Assembly: GCA_039188505.1 (NCBI GenBank)
Contig: JBCCZC010000254.1
Location: 1-8,150 of the forward strand
DNA from: JBCCZC01 sp039188505
Lineage (GTDB): Bacteria > Pseudomonadota > Gammaproteobacteria > Xanthomonadales > SZUA-38
DNA: 8,150 bases
Direction of reading: 5' to 3'
Under the pieces are notes generated by a model that saw nothing but the letters and a program-made list of their open reading frames with translations, did no database searches and was not told where the DNA came from. Below are positions 5,480 to 8,150 of this stretch, one piece after another. Position 1 is the first letter of the stretch, and the number at the start of each line of letters is the position of its first letter. The translations under genes and the position numbers were made by a program.

Positions 5480-7213
5480 TCAACCGGTAATCTTGCGCCA
5501 GAGCGCGCGGCCGATGAAGCGCAGGCGATTGCGCGCATCGAAGCGCTCGAGGTTGGTACGGACGGTACCGTCGGTGAAGCGTGTCCGGCGCGAATAGTCC
5601 ACCCGGACGTCCACGAGGACCGGTCGGTTCTCGGCCGCCACCCGCAGCGCCTCCTCGATCCCCTGTTCCACGCTGGCGTTGTCGGGCATGGCGACGTAAT
5701 GGGCGCCCACGGCCTCGGCGAATGCCCGGAAGTTGATGCCCGGCAGCACCGTGCATGTCTTCCGGTTGTAGGGAAGTTCCTGCGCCTGGGCGATCTGCGA
5801 TAGCTCGCCGTCGTTGAAGACGAAGATCACGCAGCCGAGATCGCGCGCCGCGGCCGTCGCCAGCTCCGTACCCGACATCAGAAAAGCGCCATCGCCGCAG
5901 ATGCCGACGACGTGGAGTGCGGGATGGGCCAACCGGGTGGCGATGGTCGCGGGCACGCAGTAACCCATGCAGTTGAAATCCGACGGTGACAGGTACATGC
6001 CGCCGCGATGGATGGGCATGAGTTCGGCGGTCAGGAAGGTGTGGTTGCCATCGTCCGCAACCACCACAGCCTCATCGTCGAGGGCTGCGCGGAGGGCACG
6101 GAAGAAGACCCCGGGATTCACCCGGTCGCCGCTGTCGTGGGCCAGCCACTCGTTCAGGTACTCCGCCTTGTCCTCCGCGATCGACTCGGCCAGCGTCGCA
6201 ACGTCGGGCGGCTTGCCGACCTTCGCCCGCAGCCGCTCCAGGAGAGCCGGAACGAGCACCGTGGCGTCCCCCGGTAGCGCGACGGCCGCCGGGTAATTCG
6301 CACCGATCACGTCGGAATTGATGTCGATGTGCACCAGCGCCTCGGGGACCTTGACCCCGTAGCTCCCCGTGGCGATCTCGGCGAAGCGGGTGCCGATCGC
6401 GAGCAGCGCGTCGCAGCCGGAAAACGCGTTCAGCGCCGCGGGAACCGCTGAGGGACCGAAACCCATGCCGACGTGGAGCGGGTGGTCACCGGGAAACGCT
6501 GCGAGCCCCTGCAGCGTTGTCGCAACCGGGGCCGCGAGCAGCTCCGCGACGGCCTCCACGGCCGCCGAAGCGTTGCGGGACCCCCAACCCACGAAGAGAG
6601 CCGGTCGCTCGGCGGTGGCCAGTAGCTCTGCTGCGTGATCGAGGGCGATCTCGTCCAGTTCCGGCCGCTCGCGAACCGGCTGGTAGTTGGGGACGCTGCG
6701 AACGTCGCCCTTGAACATCTGGAGGTTGGCCGGGAGCTCGATGAAGGCCGGGCCCGGCTCGGACGCGGTCGCTGCCTCGAAGGCGTCGAAGACCATCGGC
6801 ACGATGTCGTCGTAGTCGTCCACCTTGAGTACCGAGCGCGCCAGCGGGGCGACGATAGCGCGCTGATCGACGTCGTGGAGCTGAAAGCGCTTGTCGAGAT
6901 CAGTGCGGATCCCACCGGCAATCACCAGCATCGGAATCCCGTCCAGGAACGCCTCGCCGATTCCGCTGGCAGCGTGGGTGACGCCAGCTGCAGGAACGAT
7001 GACGATGGTCCCGATGGAGTCGGTGGTACGGCTGATCGCGTCGGCCATGAACGCCGCGCACATCTCGTGAGTCACGAGGATCGGTTCGATGCTCTTGGAT
7101 TGCCCGAGCTCGTCGTAGACCTCGATGTTGTGCACCCCAGGAATGCCGAAGGTATAGCGAACCCCGACCTGTTCGAGCGCATGTCGTACGAGCCAGGCGG
7201 CCGTCTTTTTCAT
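5480..7213 (-). CDS. thiamine-diphosphate-dependent enzyme, acetolactate-synthase-like family
   Basis: A 577-residue cytoplasmic enzyme with the three-domain layout of acetolactate synthase, pyruvate oxidase and benzoylformate decarboxylase relatives. The N-terminal pyrimidine-binding domain (about 1-170) holds the ThDP-activating Glu50 in THEMCAAFMADA. The central domain spans about 190-330. The C-terminal diphosphate-binding domain has GDG at 440-442 and Asn467-Asp468, 26 residues after Asp441, the usual metal/ThDP motif. MGYCVPA (416-422) matches the family's conserved MGxxxPA. The last 35 residues, rich in Arg, extend past the core. The substrate cannot be told from sequence; no acetolactate synthase small subunit is nearby, so a true valine/isoleucine pathway role is doubtful. 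The start at ATG 7213 is supported by GGAGGG 5 nt upstream. It lies 63 bp after the MerR gene, in the same direction, and converges with the large secreted protein gene. The family is firm; the reaction is open. Confidence 0.9.
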   Translation of the reverse strand: MKKTAAWLVRHALEQVGVRYTFGIPGVHNIEVYDELGQSKSIEPILVTHEMCAAFMADAISRTTDSIGTIVIVPAAGVTHAASGIGEAFLDGIPMLVIAGGIRTDLDKRFQLHDVDQRAIVAPLARSVLKVDDYDDIVPMVFDAFEAATASEPGPAFIELPANLQMFKGDVRSVPNYQPVRERPELDEIALDHAAELLATAERPALFVGWGSRNASAAVEAVAELLAAPVATTLQGLAAFPGDHPLHVGMGFGPSAVPAALNAFSGCDALLAIGTRFAEIATGSYGVKVPEALVHIDINSDVIGANYPAAVALPGDATVLVPALLERLRAKVGKPPDVATLAESIAEDKAEYLNEWLAHDSGDRVNPGVFFRALRAALDDEAVVVADDGNHTFLTAELMPIHRGGMYLSPSDFNCMGYCVPATIATRLAHPALHVVGICGDGAFLMSGTELATAAARDLGCVIFVFNDGELSQIAQAQELPYNRKTCTVLPGINFRAFAEAVGAHYVAMPDNASVEQGIEEALRVAAENRPVLVDVRVDYSRRTRFTDGTVRTNLERFDARNRLRFIGRALWRKITG

Positions 7214-7218
7214 GCGAA

Positions 7219-7224
7219 CCCTCC
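7219..7224 (-). promoter_or_regulatory. strong ribosome binding site of the ThDP enzyme gene
   Basis: GGAGGG on the minus strand, 5 nt before ATG 7213. It fixes the start and shows the gene can be translated independently of the upstream MerR gene. No clear promoter is seen in the 63-bp gap. Confidence 0.7.
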
Positions 7225-7276
7225 GACTTGCACCACGGCGACACGGATGCGACGAAACGCACCACCGCGGCAGGGA

Positions 7277-7633
7277 TCAGCGGCGGAGAATCTGAAGGAT
7301 TTCTTCGAGCTCGGTCCGGATCTGCCGGACGATCTGATGGCTGCGCGAGACGTCGCTCCGCGCCTGCTCCCCCTCGAGGCGCTGCCGGGCACCGGTGATC
7401 GTGAAACCCTGCTCGTAAAGCAGGGACCGAATCTGCCGGATCATGATCACGTCATGGCGCTGGTAATAGCGTCGGTTGCCGCGGCGCTTGACGGGCTTCA
7501 GATTCGGGAACTCTTGTTCCCAGTAGCGCAGAACATGCGGCTTCACACCGCAAAGATCGCTCACCTCACCGATGGTGAAGTAGCGCTTCGCGGGAATGGC
7601 AGGCAGTTCGTTATTGCTGCCCGGATCCAGCAT
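7277..7633 (-). CDS. MerR-family transcriptional regulator encoded downstream of ihfA
   Basis: A 118-residue protein with an N-terminal MerR winged helix-turn-helix: RYFTIGEVSDLCGVKPHVLR (residues 17-36), then YWEQEF and the basic wing VKRRGNRRYY (48-57). A short helical C-terminus (about 80-118, Glu/Arg/Leu-rich) probably forms the dimerisation coil. Only one Cys (Cys28) is present, in the DNA-binding part, so the metal-binding cysteines of MerR, CueR or ZntR are absent. The family member next to ihfA is widespread in Gammaproteobacteria, but I know of no defined effector. The start at ATG 7633 gives the N-terminus usual for this group (MLxP, then a short linker before RYFTIGEV). It overlaps the end of ihfA by 23 bp, indicating translational coupling. 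A modest AGAGG lies just upstream. Confidence 0.92.
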   Translation of the reverse strand: MLDPGSNNELPAIPAKRYFTIGEVSDLCGVKPHVLRYWEQEFPNLKPVKRRGNRRYYQRHDVIMIRQIRSLLYEQGFTITGARQRLEGEQARSDVSRSHQIVRQIRTELEEILQILRR

Positions 7634-7913
7634 AGGCCTCTACCCTCGACTTCAGCTTCTGCCCCGGACGGAAGGTCACAACCCGGCGCGCCGAGATGGG
7701 AATCTCCTCACCCGTCTTCGGATTCCGACCGGGTCGCTCGTTCTTGTCGCGCAGATCGAAGTTGCCGAAGCCTGACAGTTTCACCTGGCTCCCCTCTTCC
7801 AGGGAGGCGCGGACGGACTCGAAGAACGCCTCGACGAATTCCTTCGCCTCGCGCTTGTTCAGCCCCACTTCCTCGAACAGCCTCTCGGCCATGTCCGCCT
7901 TGGTCAACGCCAT
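7611..7913 (-). CDS. ihfA: integration host factor subunit alpha
   Basis: A 100-residue DNA-bending protein of the HU/IHF family. With IhfB it forms the heterodimer that bends DNA sharply at specific sites in replication, recombination and sigma-54 promoter control. The N-terminus ALTKADMAERLFEEVGLNKR and the beta-arm RPGRNPKTGEEIPI are characteristic of the alpha subunit. Pro65 in the arm (GRNP) is the residue that intercalates into DNA. The core motif VKLSGFGNFDLRDK is at residues 44-57. Length is normal for the family. The start at ATG 7913 is set by the conserved MALTKADMAE and by AGGGAG 6 nt upstream; open codons further upstream overlap pheT in another frame and are not used. It follows pheT by 10 bp and overlaps the MerR gene by 23 bp. 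In E. coli ihfA is likewise transcribed with pheST. Confidence 0.97.
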   Translation of the reverse strand: MALTKADMAERLFEEVGLNKREAKEFVEAFFESVRASLEEGSQVKLSGFGNFDLRDKNERPGRNPKTGEEIPISARRVVTFRPGQKLKSRVEAYAGSGQQ

Positions 7914-7919
7914 CTTCGT

Positions 7920-7925
7920 CTCCCT
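7920..7925 (-). promoter_or_regulatory. ihfA ribosome binding site overlapping the pheT stop codon
   Basis: AGGGAG on the minus strand, 6 nt before the ihfA ATG, shares bases with the TAG stop of pheT (7924-7926). A ribosome ending pheT would sit on this site, favouring translational coupling. Confidence 0.7.
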
Positions 7926-8150
7926 ATGCGCGCAGCGCAGCGCCCAACCGGCCTTCCAGATCTCCGGTAACCCGGTCCACGATCTCGTCGACATCGTCAT
8001 CCGTGAGCGTGCGGTTCGCATCCTGAAGAACCAGACCGAGGGCGACGCTCTTTTTCCCCTCGTCGATCCCCGGACCCCTATATTCGTCAAAAACCACAAG
8101 CCGTGTCAACAAGTTACCGGCTGTTTCTGCAACTATATCTTGGATTTGAG
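7924..8150 (-). CDS. pheT: phenylalanyl-tRNA synthetase beta subunit, C-terminal end (5' part cut by window edge)
   Basis: The last 74 residues of PheT, ending in a TAG stop. The segment is the C-terminal anticodon-binding (FDX-ACB/B8) domain. The pattern is F-D-x-Y-R-G-x-G-I, then GKKSVALGLVLQD, R-T-L-T-D-D, and a final amphipathic helix ending ALRA, all typical of bacterial PheT. The beta subunit forms an alpha2-beta2 tetramer with PheS that charges tRNA-Phe and edits mischarged tyrosine. The open frame continues past the edge, so the start is not visible; pheS is expected just upstream. The adjoining ihfA begins 10 bp later. Confidence 0.96.
   Translation of the reverse strand, partial: QIQDIVAETAGNLLTRLVVFDEYRGPGIDEGKKSVALGLVLQDANRTLTDDDVDEIVDRVTGDLEGRLGAALRA

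Noticed and set aside
7214..7276. A tRNA gene expected after the MerR gene, by analogy with related genomes.
   Set aside because: The gap is only 63 bp and shows no cloverleaf, T-loop (GGTTCGAATCC-like) or CCA end.
6635..8026. A 463-codon open frame on the plus strand.
   Set aside because: It runs antisense to the ThDP enzyme, MerR and ihfA genes, all of which have clear conserved motifs. The translation has a low-complexity Ser/Arg/Pro end and no recognisable domain.
1..8150. CRISPR array, insertion sequence, phage or toxin-antitoxin genes.
   Set aside because: No regularly spaced repeats, transposase motifs, terminal inverted repeats or small toxin/antitoxin pairs were seen. Gene order and composition look like ordinary chromosome.

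Overview
The window reads as chromosomal DNA of a high-GC gammaproteobacterium. The best taxonomic clue is the right end on the minus strand: the 3' end of pheT, then ihfA, then a small MerR-family gene. This order is typical of Gammaproteobacteria. A BepA-type periplasmic M48 protease supports the same group. A lineage near Wenzhouxiangella or the Lysobacterales/Chromatiales would fit the style of the large secreted protein, but that is only an impression.

Layout. Positions 1-795 (minus) hold the N-terminal 265 codons of a BepA-like zinc metalloprotease, cut by the left edge. A 361-bp stretch without a convincing gene (796-1156) follows; it may be a long leader for the protease. Positions 1157-1492 (minus) encode a small Rieske [2Fe-2S] protein. 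Diverging from it with only 56 bp between starts is a 106-residue membrane protein (1549-1869, plus). Positions 1870-2140 have no gene but are dense in inverted and direct repeats. Positions 2141-5434 (plus) encode a 1097-residue secreted protein with Asp-box (BNR-type) repeats and probably a second propeller-like region near its C-terminus. It converges on a thiamine-diphosphate (ThDP) enzyme of the acetolactate-synthase-like family (5480-7213, minus), with a GC-rich hairpin between the two stops. The MerR gene (7277-7633), ihfA (7611-7913) and the pheT end (7924-8150) complete the window.

How the genes relate. pheT, ihfA and merR are tightly packed (10-bp gap, then a 23-bp overlap) and are almost certainly co-transcribed. 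The ThDP gene lies 63 bp further on in the same direction with a strong ribosome binding site of its own. It may be an operon tail or may have its own promoter. The protease, Rieske protein, membrane protein and secreted propeller protein show no clear shared pathway.

I found no CRISPR array, insertion sequence, RNA gene, phage gene or recognisable defence system. The least explained items are the secreted propeller protein with its repeat-rich upstream region and the unassigned ThDP enzyme next to the translation/nucleoid operon. I do not see good evidence for a new multi-gene system.
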